From WM-3-3 sp041660045 (GTDB taxonomy: Bacteria; Pseudomonadota; Gammaproteobacteria; Methylococcales; Methylomonadaceae): DNA of 64,000 nucleotides. This document shows, one piece after another, positions 44,695 through 53,952 of the stretch. A program made the position numbers and the translations under genes. Location of the stretch: assembly GCA_041660045.1 (NCBI GenBank), contig JBAZXA010000004.1:124001-188000 (forward strand), written 5' to 3'. The notes under the pieces were generated by a model, which worked only from the letters and a program-made list of their open reading frames with translations, did not search any database and was not told where the DNA came from. Positions within the stretch are counted from its first letter, which is position 1. Every line of letters begins with the position of its first letter.

Positions 44695-45710
44695 AGCCTT
44701 ATCTCCCTGAATGCCTTAGCCAGTTGCGCTATTGCGTTTTCCTGCTTAACCGCAAAGCGGACATAGCTTTTATCCAAACCCGTAAAACTATCGCATACCC
44801 GGATTAATATCCGTGCTGCCGTTAACTGCGCTTGTAACTGATAAGCATCGCCATTATTGGCGAGCTTAGCCAATAAAAAATTGGCCTGCCCGGGGAAAAT
44901 CTTTTCAAACAAGCCTGATGCTTGCAGTGTTTGCTGTAGCATAGTGCGCCGAATTTCGGTTTGCTGCAGGGTTTGCGCGATAAACAGCGTATTAGCCAAG
45001 GCCTGCTGTAGATATGCCATATCCAAGCTAGAGAGTTTCCATGTCGGCTCCCAACATTTTAAGGCGTTAATGTTGTCCTCAGCCGCAATAATAAAGCCGA
45101 TGCGTACACCTGCGCACCCGTAAAATTTACTTAAGGATTTGATGACATAAAGCTTGTTGTATTGGCTAATATGTTTGGCAATTGATTCAGTAACACAAAA
45201 ATCCAAAAAGGATTCATCAATGATGATGGTGCAGTTTGCCGCTTGCCATTGCGCCAATAAGGCCGGCATATCATAAAGCTGGCCATCGGGCGTAGAAGGA
45301 TTAACAAAAATTACTGTACTGCCCTGGGGTACAGTTGTGGCCAGGGCATTAAACCGATTGATATTGTGCAGCTTGGCGCTTAACTGCTGTGCAATCCTGG
45401 CATATTCACCATATAACGGCGTATATAAAACCCAATCTTTAGCTTGCAAATAGCGCAATAAAGCAAAAATTGCCGCACTGGCTCCATTAAACACTTCTAT
45501 GTCAGCACCCGCAGGAACCGGGTAACGGCGCATAAGCGCTAATTTTAATTGTGTGTAATTAGCATCTGCGTAAGGCCCGAGCGGGACTTTTAACAAACAA
45601 TCCAGGGCTACCGCCTGTTCAGGATTGATGTTAGCGGAAAAATCCAGCACCTGTTCCGGCTGGCAGCCCAATTGTTGGGCAAACCGATAAATATCACCGC
45701 CATGGCTCAT
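44691..45710 (-). CDS. cobC: Threonine-phosphate decarboxylase
   Basis: CobC (CobD in Salmonella) is a PLP enzyme making aminopropanol phosphate from L-threonine phosphate for the nucleotide loop. It has 339 residues, with the start SHGGDIYRFAQQLGC, a FVNPSTPDGQLYD motif, and the PLP-binding Lys in IKSLSKFYGCAGVRIGF. The fold is the histidinol-phosphate aminotransferase type. It lies 3 bases after bluB. Confidence 0.93.
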   Translation of the reverse strand: MSHGGDIYRFAQQLGCQPEQVLDFSANINPEQAVALDCLLKVPLGPYADANYTQLKLALMRRYPVPAGADIEVFNGASAAIFALLRYLQAKDWVLYTPLYGEYARIAQQLSAKLHNINRFNALATTVPQGSTVIFVNPSTPDGQLYDMPALLAQWQAANCTIIIDESFLDFCVTESIAKHISQYNKLYVIKSLSKFYGCAGVRIGFIIAAEDNINALKCWEPTWKLSSLDMAYLQQALANTLFIAQTLQQTEIRRTMLQQTLQASGLFEKIFPGQANFLLAKLANNGDAYQLQAQLTAARILIRVCDSFTGLDKSYVRFAVKQENAIAQLAKAFREIRL

Positions 45711-45713
45711 CGC

Positions 45714-46421
45714 TTAACCGTGGTCTTGATATACATTAGCGGGGTCGATAGAGCAAGGTGTATCCCAGCTGTTTTCAAATAATAAATCACTAAGCTGTTG
45801 GCGTTTAGCCCATTGCTCTTGCTCTAGCATAGGTTTTTCATAAAACCCATGCACATGTCCTAAACAAACAATAGCCATAGGATGGCTGTCTGCCGGCATG
45901 TTTAAACACGTTTTTAGCGCTTCTGGCTCAAACATAGACACCCAACCCAAACCCAAACCTTCTGCGCGTGCGGCTAGCCACATGTTTTGTATCGCGCAAG
46001 CTAAAGAGGCCAAATCCATTTCCGGCAAGGTTCGGCGACCAAAAATATAGTGCTCCCGCCCAACACACAAAGCAGCCACAAATACTTCCGCGCAGTCCAT
46101 AATGCCTTCAACCTTTAATTGCATAAATTCGTCTTGGCGTTCTTGTAATGCATGCGCTGTGTGGATTCTTTCTTGTTCCACCAAATGCTGGATTTGCTGG
46201 CGTAATTCAGGGTTGCTAATACGAATAAAACGCCACGGTTGCATAAAGCCGACGCTAGGCGCTTGATGGGCGGCATTGAGAATTCGGCTTAACAAATTAG
46301 GCTCAATCGCATCAGGCAAAAAATGGCGCATATCTCGGCGCTCGTAAATCGCCCGATAAACAGCAGCCCGTTCGGCCTCAGAATAGGCGTGTTTAGGGCT
46401 TACGCTAGCAAATTTAGGCAA
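45714..46421 (-). CDS. bluB: 5,6-dimethylbenzimidazole synthase
   Basis: BluB cleaves reduced FMN with oxygen to make dimethylbenzimidazole, the lower ligand of vitamin B12. The nitroreductase-fold protein has RRDMRHFLPDAIEP, APSVGFMQPWRFIRI and LGLGWVSMFEP. I place the start at TTG 46421, which has GAGGAG seven bases before it, giving 235 residues; another TTG at 46445 would add eight. Its presence implies the cell uses molecular oxygen for B12 synthesis. Confidence 0.93.
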   Translation of the reverse strand: MPKFASVSPKHAYSEAERAAVYRAIYERRDMRHFLPDAIEPNLLSRILNAAHQAPSVGFMQPWRFIRISNPELRQQIQHLVEQERIHTAHALQERQDEFMQLKVEGIMDCAEVFVAALCVGREHYIFGRRTLPEMDLASLACAIQNMWLAARAEGLGLGWVSMFEPEALKTCLNMPADSHPMAIVCLGHVHGFYEKPMLEQEQWAKRQQLSDLLFENSWDTPCSIDPANVYQDHG

Positions 46422-46508
46422 GATAAGCTCCTCGCAATTCTTCAATCAGTGGGGCAAACAAGGTGTTATGGCAGATAGTGTTCCTCATGCGATAAGTTTT
46501 GGGTTAAG

Positions 46509-47816
46509 TTAATTTAGGAACAATTGCGCGGTAGCAATTGGATTAGACGCAAAATAACAGTGCAAATAGCTGGCCGTTAGTTTTTTTAACTGGTAAATTT
46601 TTTCACCTGCTGAGGTATTGTATAAGCAGTCCCCTTGGGCAATCGGCTCAAGTGCAGTCTCCACCAATGAATAATGGAAACTATGGCTGCGTAACAAACC
46701 ACCGGGCATGGCAGCACTTTGGTAACCCAAGCCTTGCAAGCGTTTTTGCATAACACCATGGCCTGGAATTATCCCCACCATGTCACCTCGTTCCCCTGCT
46801 TTATTTGTCAAGGATTCCAACAAATACAATAAACCACCACATTCTGCGTAGATAGCTTTGTTTTGCAGAAAATGCGCGTGTAATGCTTGTTTCATTGCCA
46901 GGTTATTTTGCAGGCTTTGCAAATGCAGCTCTGGGTAGCCCCCCGGCAAATAGAGGCTATCCACCTCAGGTAGCTGGCTATCTGCCAACGGCGAAAAGAA
47001 CAGCAACTCGGCGCCCATGGCGCTTAGTATCTCCAGATTGGCATGATAAATAAATGAGAACGCCTGATCATGGGCAATGCCGATGCGCACGCCCGCTAGC
47101 AATGGTGCCAGCGGCATAGGCTCAGGTTTAGGCCAGATCATAGCTTCCGGCAAAGCCACCAATTCGGTTGCCGCGATGGCAGCCGACGCTGCCGAAATAC
47201 GGGCATCCAAATCGAAAACTTCTTGCGCTTGTACCAGTCCTAAATGACGTTCCGGCAAGGTAAATTGTGCATCGCGTGGCATGCTGCCTAAGTAACGCAG
47301 TGTGGCTGGCATACCTTGGATAATCATCTCTTCATGCCGACGCCCTGCGACATTATTGGCTAGGATACCTGCAAAACGTAATGTCGGCCGATAGTTTGCC
47401 AAGCCAAAAGCGACCGCGCCAAGAGTTTGGGCTGATCCAGCCGCATCGATGACCGCCACTAGCGGCACTGAAAATTGTTCCGCAATATCTGCACTGCTAG
47501 GCTCGCCATCAAACAAACCCATTACGCCTTCAATCAGGAGTAAATCTGCATCTAGCGCTGCCTCATACAATAAACGTTGGCACTCGGCCAAGCCGACTAA
47601 CCATAAATCCAATTGATATACTGGCTGGCCGCTGGCCTGTTCCAATATCATTGGATCCAGGTAATCAGGCCCGGTTTTAAATACCCGGACGTTACGGCCT
47701 TGGTTTACATGATAACGCGCAATAGCGGCGGTTACCGTGGTTTTGCCCTGGTTAGAGCCAGACGCCGTAATAAATAAGGCGGGGCAACGACGCGATGTAG
47801 TCTCCACTGGGTTCAT
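46509..47816 (-). CDS. cbiA: Cobyrinic acid a,c-diamide synthase
   Basis: The enzyme amidates the a and c side chains of cobyrinic (or hydrogenobyrinic) acid. In 435 residues it has an N-terminal P-loop GSNQGKTTVTAAI, KTGPDYLDPMI, GVMGLFDG, and a C-terminal glutaminase domain with the Cys in AECGGLLYL. It is 13 bases after cobW. The same protein is called CobB in aerobic-pathway naming. Confidence 0.95.
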   Translation of the reverse strand: MNPVETTSRRCPALFITASGSNQGKTTVTAAIARYHVNQGRNVRVFKTGPDYLDPMILEQASGQPVYQLDLWLVGLAECQRLLYEAALDADLLLIEGVMGLFDGEPSSADIAEQFSVPLVAVIDAAGSAQTLGAVAFGLANYRPTLRFAGILANNVAGRRHEEMIIQGMPATLRYLGSMPRDAQFTLPERHLGLVQAQEVFDLDARISAASAAIAATELVALPEAMIWPKPEPMPLAPLLAGVRIGIAHDQAFSFIYHANLEILSAMGAELLFFSPLADSQLPEVDSLYLPGGYPELHLQSLQNNLAMKQALHAHFLQNKAIYAECGGLLYLLESLTNKAGERGDMVGIIPGHGVMQKRLQGLGYQSAAMPGGLLRSHSFHYSLVETALEPIAQGDCLYNTSAGEKIYQLKKLTASYLHCYFASNPIATAQLFLN

Positions 47817-47829
47817 GCATGAGTCCTTT

Positions 47830-48951
47830 TTATTGCCATGAGGTTTGCGTTAGCCGCGACAAATGCGCGCTAACCTTATGACGGTCTAAATGATAACCGA
47901 TAAACACGATTTCAGCGTGTTGCACTGATGTATTGACGGTTGTTTGGCTGATTACCATCCGGGTACGCACACCTTGTACGAGTACGGCCTGTTCTGAATG
48001 TTCCGCTGCGATTAAACCTTTTATGCGTAATACCGGTTCCGCCTTAGCGACTTCTGAAAGGGCGCTTTTAAGTACTTCAGGCTGCTGTTTGTCTGGACTG
48101 CGTAAAACAAACGATAACCAACCAGGATCTTGTTCATGAAAATGCTTATGCGTGGCCAAACCATGGCTATGCTTTGCAAATCCCGAATGTGTGTGGCCAT
48201 CAAATACATACTGGTTTTCCAAGACACTGGCATTGGCGCTAGTTAGCGCTGCCATTGGCGTAAAACGATGGCTATGTGGGCCTAAAGTGGCTTGGTGCAA
48301 ACGTAAACCTAAGGCTAGCCGAATATCCAGTTTTGCTTGATAGGCCAGCTCTAAAAAACGCACTTTGGGTGCCCGTGTCCGAATACGCATCTCCGCACTA
48401 AGCAAAGCCTCTTCATCTAAGCCGTCGATTTTATTCAATACCACCACATCAGCGTATTCTAATTGTTGCCCAAACAAATTCGCAGCGGCGCCTTGTGCTG
48501 TGGCTGTCTGGGTATTAACCTCAAATGCATCAGTAAGCAACAACGGCGTATCGACTACCGCTAAAGTGGCGTCCAAAATATAGCTGCTTACTAATTCAGC
48601 ACTTTGTAGCAAAGCCATAATAGCCGTCGGCAACGCCAGCCCTGAAGTTTCTATTATCACATGGTCGATCTGCGCCCTGCGTTCGGCAATAGCACGCAAG
48701 GTCGGTACAAATAACTCATCATCACTGTAAGCAATCAAGCCTTGCGGAAAATCGTGGATTTGCACATATTCGCTATCTGCAACGTCCTTACGCAGTAAAG
48801 CGCCATCAAGAGCAACTTCACCAAATTCGTTGATTAACAAGGCCAATCGCCGATCTTGCTTATGTTTAAGCAAACTGCTAAGCAAGGTGGTTTTACCCGA
48901 GCCTAAAAAGCCGGTGACGATAGTGACGGGGATTAATGTGCTAACGGCCAT
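47830..48951 (-). CDS. cobW: CobW-like GTP-binding protein lacking the CxCC motif
   Basis: This 373-residue COG0523 G3E GTPase likely serves metal delivery to the cobaltochelatase. The GTPase motifs are GFLGSGKTTL (P-loop), IETSGLALP (switch) and VVLNKIDGL. Where most relatives carry GCICC after the first strand pair, this protein reads QIHDFPQGLIAYS with no Cys. A His-rich stretch (THSGFAKHSHGLATHKHFH, about residues 252-270) may provide metal ligands. Its end overlaps nothing, but its start overlaps the CobJ-CobK gene by 19 bases. Confidence 0.9.
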   Translation of the reverse strand: MAVSTLIPVTIVTGFLGSGKTTLLSSLLKHKQDRRLALLINEFGEVALDGALLRKDVADSEYVQIHDFPQGLIAYSDDELFVPTLRAIAERRAQIDHVIIETSGLALPTAIMALLQSAELVSSYILDATLAVVDTPLLLTDAFEVNTQTATAQGAAANLFGQQLEYADVVVLNKIDGLDEEALLSAEMRIRTRAPKVRFLELAYQAKLDIRLALGLRLHQATLGPHSHRFTPMAALTSANASVLENQYVFDGHTHSGFAKHSHGLATHKHFHEQDPGWLSFVLRSPDKQQPEVLKSALSEVAKAEPVLRIKGLIAAEHSEQAVLVQGVRTRMVISQTTVNTSVQHAEIVFIGYHLDRHKVSAHLSRLTQTSWQ

Positions 48952-50483
48952 GCTTGTACGTGCTGTAAAACCTGATCGAAAGTAGCCGCTATCATTGGAT
49001 ACACTAGTGTTGGCCGTGCAATCACCAATATTGGAATTCCAAGCGCTTGCGAGGCCTCAACTTTAGCCGGATACCCCCCCACATCACCGGAATCCTTAGT
49101 CACCACACAATCAATCGCCCAATCGCGCCATAAAGCCACATTTAATGCTGTCGAGTATGGCCCTTGCATTGCGCAGATCTGGCTGCGTGGCACACCTAAC
49201 GCAATGGCCTGCTGTATCATTGCTGGCTCCGGGGTAACCCGAACAAACCACTGGCTTAGCTCAGCCCCCGGAGTTTGCAAAATAGCCGCTAAATGTTTAG
49301 TGCCGGTGGCCAGAAAAATCCGTTTGCCTACTGCGATTGCCCGTGCAGCCGCTTGCTGAGGGGAATCGCATAATTGCGCAGTCGCCGCAGAAAAACTGCT
49401 ACTACGCTCATAACGCAAATATGGCACCCCAAGCTTAGGCGCTAAGCCCATTAATTGCTCGGACATTAAGCTTGCATAGGGATGCGTCGCATCAATGATT
49501 GCCTGTGCCTGATATTGCTGCATGATAAGTTGGCGGGCAGCCACGCCATGTTGGCCTGCCCAAATGGCTACCCCAGGGCAATGCTCTGCGGCCAATGCAG
49601 CACCGTATTCAGTTGCACAAGAAATAACCACTGGATAGCCGTCCGCTGCTAGCTGATTGGCTAATGCGTTGCCGTCACTAGTCCCGGAAAAAACCCAAAT
49701 AGCAAACCGGGGCAAAGCATCTACCTGCTTAGTTTCAGTTACCGTATCCCATGGGTTATAGCCTCGCGGCGTAAAGATAAAACCACGTTTGCGCCGGGTA
49801 AAACGATTACCGATAACTATCGTAGTCAACATATCAAACTGCAAAGATGGCAGCGCCCCCAGCTCATGTAGACTAACTGACTGCCCTGGCCGATAGGCGT
49901 TACGCACCACACCGCATAAGGTTTTGGCAGATTTTGACGCCAACATAATCTCAAGCAAGCGATAAATGCCTTCTGGCCGGCCTGCACTTTGCACGTTGTA
50001 GAGTACGCAGGCAAGGTCGGCTTGGGCGATATGCTTACCGCGCTGTTCTATCCAATCCCAAGGACACAATAAATCCGATAAACTCAAAGTGGCAAAATCA
50101 TGCGATAGCGGCGAACCCAATAATGCCGCACACGCATTCGCCGAAGTAATACCCGGTATCACATTGACTTCATAGGTATCTTCCTCACGCATTTCATCAA
50201 ACGCCAAGGCCGCCATTGCGTATATACCAATATCACCACTGGAAATAAGGGCAACAATGGCTCCGCCACGGGCTTTTTCTATCGCCAATAAAGCACGCTC
50301 CCGTTCTTGGGTTAATGGCGGTGTGTGAATTTCCTTACCTGCCAGCCACGGCCCTAGCCAGCGTAAATACAACTCATACGCCACGATCACATCGCTGGCT
50401 TGTAATGCCGCCGCTGCGCGCGGCACGATCATGTCAGCAAAGCCTGGACCTACTGACACTAAATTTAAGATACCTTTCATCAC
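48933..50483 (-). CDS. cobJ: Fused precorrin-3B C17-methyltransferase and precorrin-6A reductase (CobJ-CobK)
   Basis: The 516-residue protein has two enzymes in one chain. Residues 1-245 are a tetrapyrrole methylase of the CobJ/CbiH type (VSVGPGFADMIVPRA, SSGDIGIYAMA, VIPGITSANACAA, VIGNRFTRR), which contracts the ring and methylates C17. Residues 260-516 are the CobK/CbiJ reductase (WVFSGTSDGNALANQL, DATHPYASLMS, VTKDSGDVGGYPAK). Fusion of these steps, which are not consecutive in the pathway, suggests a shared complex. Its ATG overlaps the cbiG stop by one base. Confidence 0.93.
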   Translation of the reverse strand: MMKGILNLVSVGPGFADMIVPRAAAALQASDVIVAYELYLRWLGPWLAGKEIHTPPLTQERERALLAIEKARGGAIVALISSGDIGIYAMAALAFDEMREEDTYEVNVIPGITSANACAALLGSPLSHDFATLSLSDLLCPWDWIEQRGKHIAQADLACVLYNVQSAGRPEGIYRLLEIMLASKSAKTLCGVVRNAYRPGQSVSLHELGALPSLQFDMLTTIVIGNRFTRRKRGFIFTPRGYNPWDTVTETKQVDALPRFAIWVFSGTSDGNALANQLAADGYPVVISCATEYGAALAAEHCPGVAIWAGQHGVAARQLIMQQYQAQAIIDATHPYASLMSEQLMGLAPKLGVPYLRYERSSSFSAATAQLCDSPQQAAARAIAVGKRIFLATGTKHLAAILQTPGAELSQWFVRVTPEPAMIQQAIALGVPRSQICAMQGPYSTALNVALWRDWAIDCVVTKDSGDVGGYPAKVEASQALGIPILVIARPTLVYPMIAATFDQVLQHVQAWPLAH

Positions 50484-51238
50484 TAACTTATTCCATAATC
50501 ATCTTCGACTATCGCAACAGCGACGCCGTTTAATGTCAGCTTTGGCACAATTAATCGACCACGCGGACTGGCAATCAATGCGCAAGGCTCACAAACACCA
50601 GGTAAACCTATATTCTGCTGTACCCAATCCGATGGCTGGCTAAGCCATGCCCGCCCCGCCACGGTTGCGCATGCCAATATCCGCATCGGGATGGCATGCA
50701 GCGCGCAAAAAGCCAGCAAACCAGCTTCTTTAGCTTTTATCTCTACCGTAACCAACTCACGTATTTCTTCAATATCGCGGTTCGCCAGCGCCAGCGTTAT
50801 AGCAGCCATGATAGCCTCCAAACTAACGCCTTTACGGCAACCGATACCAAGCACCAACGGTTTTAAAGCTTCTGTCGCCGTGGAGACCACAGGTACAGCA
50901 CCAACCGCATTCGCCACCCGATATGCCAGTTGATTCGCCCCGCCTTCATGGCCTGCCAGCAATGACACTGCAAACCGCCCTGCTTCATCCACCACCACCA
51001 CCCCTGGGTCATGGTGTTTGTCGTGCGTTAAGCCATCCAGAAAACGCACCGCGATACCACTGGCCGCCAGCATAACCCACTGTTTATGACCACGGTAAGC
51101 GCTCGCGAATTGATCTTTTTGTGGTGTGGCTGAATTTAACCAAGGCAGATATAAGCTCCCTCCCAGACGCTTTTGTAAGCGCAGGGCCAAGTTTTCGCTT
51201 TCTGGCCGCACCAACCAAATACCCAGTGAAGGCTTCAT
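50483..51238 (-). CDS. cbiG: Cobalt-precorrin 5A hydrolase CbiG (with CobE-like domain)
   Basis: CbiG opens the delta-lactone of cobalt-precorrin-5A and loses acetaldehyde, a step of the anaerobic (early-cobalt) route. The 251 residues include the N-terminal and central CbiG parts (MLAASGIAVRFLDGL, DEAGRFAVSLLAGHEGGAN) and the C-terminal CobE-like domain (LVLGIGCRKGVSLEAI). It overlaps cbiF by 4 bases. Confidence 0.92.
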   Translation of the reverse strand: MKPSLGIWLVRPESENLALRLQKRLGGSLYLPWLNSATPQKDQFASAYRGHKQWVMLAASGIAVRFLDGLTHDKHHDPGVVVVDEAGRFAVSLLAGHEGGANQLAYRVANAVGAVPVVSTATEALKPLVLGIGCRKGVSLEAIMAAITLALANRDIEEIRELVTVEIKAKEAGLLAFCALHAIPMRILACATVAGRAWLSQPSDWVQQNIGLPGVCEPCALIASPRGRLIVPKLTLNGVAVAIVEDDYGIS

Positions 51239-52017
51239 TGCTCAGATTTGGAATTAGTTTTCTTCGCCACCCGATAGATATGTGTAAAATCTTTCGCATA
51301 TAAACTCGATTCAGTCGCTACAGACCGGCTCAAGGCGGCACCTACTATCAACATGGTAGTAAGCTTCCAATCACTGCTTTTAATTTCAGCCAATAACGTC
51401 CCTAAATGGCCTTGATAGGATTTTTCTTCTTGCCAAGAAGCTTTATAAACTAAAGCCACAGGGGTTTCATCTGGGTAATGCAAGCGCAAATCGGCAACAA
51501 TTTTTTTCAAATGTGGGCCTGACAAAAAAATGCATAGGGTCGCACGATGTGCCGCCAGCAGTGCGATTGACTCAAGCTCTGGCACGGCTGAGGCCCGTCC
51601 TGACACCCGCGTTAAAATAATGGACTGAGACACTTCCGGCTTAGTTAATTCAGCTTTAATGCTGGCTGCAGCGGCGGTAAACGAAGACACCCCGGGCACG
51701 ATGTCATAGTTGATGCCTAAGCCATCCAAACGCCGCATTTGTTCGGCGGTCGCCCCATAAATAGCAGGATCACCGGAGTGCAAACGCACCACATCAATAT
51801 CTTGCGCCAGGGCTCGCTGATAACAGGCAACTTGCCGTTCAAGATCAAGTTGCGCAGTATCAATAAGTTCAGCATCGGCACGGCAATATACCAACATATC
51901 CTTGGCTACTAAAGATCCGGCATACATCACCAAGCCCACCTGCCCTAAAAGGTTTGCACCACGTACTGTAATTAAGTCCGCAGCGCCAGGGCCTGCGCCA
52001 ATAAAATAGACTTTCAC
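51235..52017 (-). CDS. cobM: Precorrin-4 C11-methyltransferase
   Basis: CobM/CbiF methylates C11. In 260 residues it shows the SAM-dependent tetrapyrrole methylase pattern: MKVYFIGAGPGAADLITVRG, RLHSGDPAIYGATAEQ and VPGVSSFTAAAASI. It lies 61 bases after cbiL, the largest gap in this part of the run, with no visible terminator. Confidence 0.94.
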   Translation of the reverse strand: MKVYFIGAGPGAADLITVRGANLLGQVGLVMYAGSLVAKDMLVYCRADAELIDTAQLDLERQVACYQRALAQDIDVVRLHSGDPAIYGATAEQMRRLDGLGINYDIVPGVSSFTAAAASIKAELTKPEVSQSIILTRVSGRASAVPELESIALLAAHRATLCIFLSGPHLKKIVADLRLHYPDETPVALVYKASWQEEKSYQGHLGTLLAEIKSSDWKLTTMLIVGAALSRSVATESSLYAKDFTHIYRVAKKTNSKSEQ

Positions 52018-52078
52018 CAGCTATCCTCCTGCCTAATGCCGTGCTTACGTTTAATTGCTTTGCCAACTTGGGAGCGCT

Positions 52079-52813
52079 TCATATATAGCGTTTTTCTGTG
52101 GGCGTTTTACGGATTAACAGGGTGGCAAGATAGCCCATAGCCTCGGTTGCCTCTAAACGGCCAACATCGTTAGATAGCATTTCATTGTCTAAACCAATAC
52201 GGCGGGCAAAAGCACAGTGCTGGCTAATCTCCATTTCGCACAGCAATGCCAGCACCCACGGTAAACGGTGGCCTATTTTCATCAAGATGACTATGTCATG
52301 GCTGTTAATATCAGCGCGTAGTTCTTCTGCTTTTTCTGGGCACGGCAAGATCAACGTGCGTTGTTTACCTTCACCTAATGGCCAGCCCAAGGCTGCAGCA
52401 GCAGCGGCATAGCTAGTGATACCTGGAAAAGTGCGTTGTTTTAAGCCAGGTAATAAGGCTAATAATGCCGCCAGCAGATAACCGTAAGTGGAATAAGTTA
52501 ATGAATCACCAATCGTTAAATACGCCACGTTATGGCCGGCACGCAGCTCTATTGCTAGAGTTTCTGCCAGTTGCGTGTAATGCCCGATTAACCACGAACG
52601 CTCCGATTCCATTTGGAATGCGACTTCACGGATTTTTTCCTGTGCAATTGTGATACCTGTAAGACATTGCAAGGCCACCGAACTTTCCGCGCTGGTTGCC
52701 CGTGGGGCATAAATGATATCCGCATTATGCAAAGCTTCAAGCGCGGCTATAGGCAGGTAACCGGTAGGTCCTGGCCCCACACCTATACCCCAAAATGTTC
52801 CCGACTGCTTCAT
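52079..52813 (-). CDS. cobI: Precorrin-2 C20-methyltransferase
   Basis: CobI/CbiL methylates C20 of (cobalt-)precorrin-2. The 244-residue methylase starts GTFWGIGVGPGPTGYLPIAA and has YLTIGDSLTYSTYGYLL and FPGITSYAAAAAAL. It overlaps cbiD by 4 bases. Confidence 0.94.
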   Translation of the reverse strand: MKQSGTFWGIGVGPGPTGYLPIAALEALHNADIIYAPRATSAESSVALQCLTGITIAQEKIREVAFQMESERSWLIGHYTQLAETLAIELRAGHNVAYLTIGDSLTYSTYGYLLAALLALLPGLKQRTFPGITSYAAAAAALGWPLGEGKQRTLILPCPEKAEELRADINSHDIVILMKIGHRLPWVLALLCEMEISQHCAFARRIGLDNEMLSNDVGRLEATEAMGYLATLLIRKTPTEKRYI

Positions 52814-53952
52814 GCTGCTCCTAAGGTTTCACCATTCAAATTAAATAAACGCACTTGCACTTGGCCTACCTTAGGGATGCGCTGGTGTACCAATGCGGCG
52901 ATGCGGCATTCAAGCTCTAGCCATAAGACTTGTGCCTTAGCCTGCTGTTGCAACAGGCCAATACTAGCTTCCACCGTATTAGCTTGTGCGATGCTACTAA
53001 CCAAATCCTGGTTAAAACCTAAATCTCGTGCAACCTCGGCAACCATGGCCATGGCCATGGCGCTCTTGCTGGAATGGGTATCCCACTGCCCAGCTAACAC
53101 CTTAGCCAATTTTCCGGGATGCCCAAGCAACCATAATGTATCCAGTTGCTGTTGCTGTTCTTGCATGGTTTGCTGCAAAAAATCTAACGCATCACCTAAA
53201 AAATTAGCGATTTGTACCGCACGATGATTAGCCAAACCTAGCGCTGCTTGAGCATAGCTACGGCCAATTTTCCCAGGCAAAAATGCAATGCTGCTTGCAC
53301 CATCCGCCATGGCAAAATGCACATAGACCTCAATAGAAGCAATCCAGGCGGCTAAGGATAATGGCTCTACAATGCCAGTCGTACCCAAAATTGAAATACC
53401 CCCGACGATACCTAACTTAGGGTTAAAGGTTTTTTGGGCTATGCTCTCGCCTTTTTCACAACCAATAGTCAAGTCAAAACCTAGGCCTAAATCATTGCCC
53501 AACACTTCCATGACGGCTTGTTGCATCATTTTTCGCGGCACGGGGTTAATTGCAGGCTCGCCAACGGCGACCCGTAAACCGGGTTGCGTTACCGTACCAA
53601 CACCCGAACCTGCAAAAAAGCGAATTTCATTTAAGTGGTTTCTCCGAACTTCGGCAAAAATGGTGGCGCCATGTGTATTATCAGGATCATCCCCGGCATC
53701 CTTGATAACCTCGGCGCGTACCGACTGGGCATCTAACCAGTACACCGCTTGGATAGGGATCACCAAATAATGTTGCTTATCGGGCAAGGTTACCGCTATT
53801 TGACCGCTGTATTTACCCCGTAGCATTAGCGCCACCGCAGCTTTAACGGCCGCTGTGGCGCAACTCCCTGTCGTCCGTCCACGCCGTAAACCATTCGCTG
53901 CCCGTTGTGTGAGCGAAAATTCGTTTAATTCATTCTGGCTGGGTGGCTGCAA
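52810..53952 (-). CDS. cbiD: Cobalt-precorrin-5B C1-methyltransferase CbiD
   Basis: CbiD methylates C1 in the anaerobic route. The 380 residues show LRRGRTTGSCATAAVKAA, RFFAGSGVGTVTQPGL and the SILGTTGIVEPLS motif. CbiD replaces CobF of the aerobic route, so its presence marks the cobalt-early chemistry. It overlaps the CbiX-CbiC gene by 23 bases. Confidence 0.94.
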   Translation of the reverse strand: MQPPSQNELNEFSLTQRAANGLRRGRTTGSCATAAVKAAVALMLRGKYSGQIAVTLPDKQHYLVIPIQAVYWLDAQSVRAEVIKDAGDDPDNTHGATIFAEVRRNHLNEIRFFAGSGVGTVTQPGLRVAVGEPAINPVPRKMMQQAVMEVLGNDLGLGFDLTIGCEKGESIAQKTFNPKLGIVGGISILGTTGIVEPLSLAAWIASIEVYVHFAMADGASSIAFLPGKIGRSYAQAALGLANHRAVQIANFLGDALDFLQQTMQEQQQQLDTLWLLGHPGKLAKVLAGQWDTHSSKSAMAMAMVAEVARDLGFNQDLVSSIAQANTVEASIGLLQQQAKAQVLWLELECRIAALVHQRIPKVGQVQVRLFNLNGETLGAA

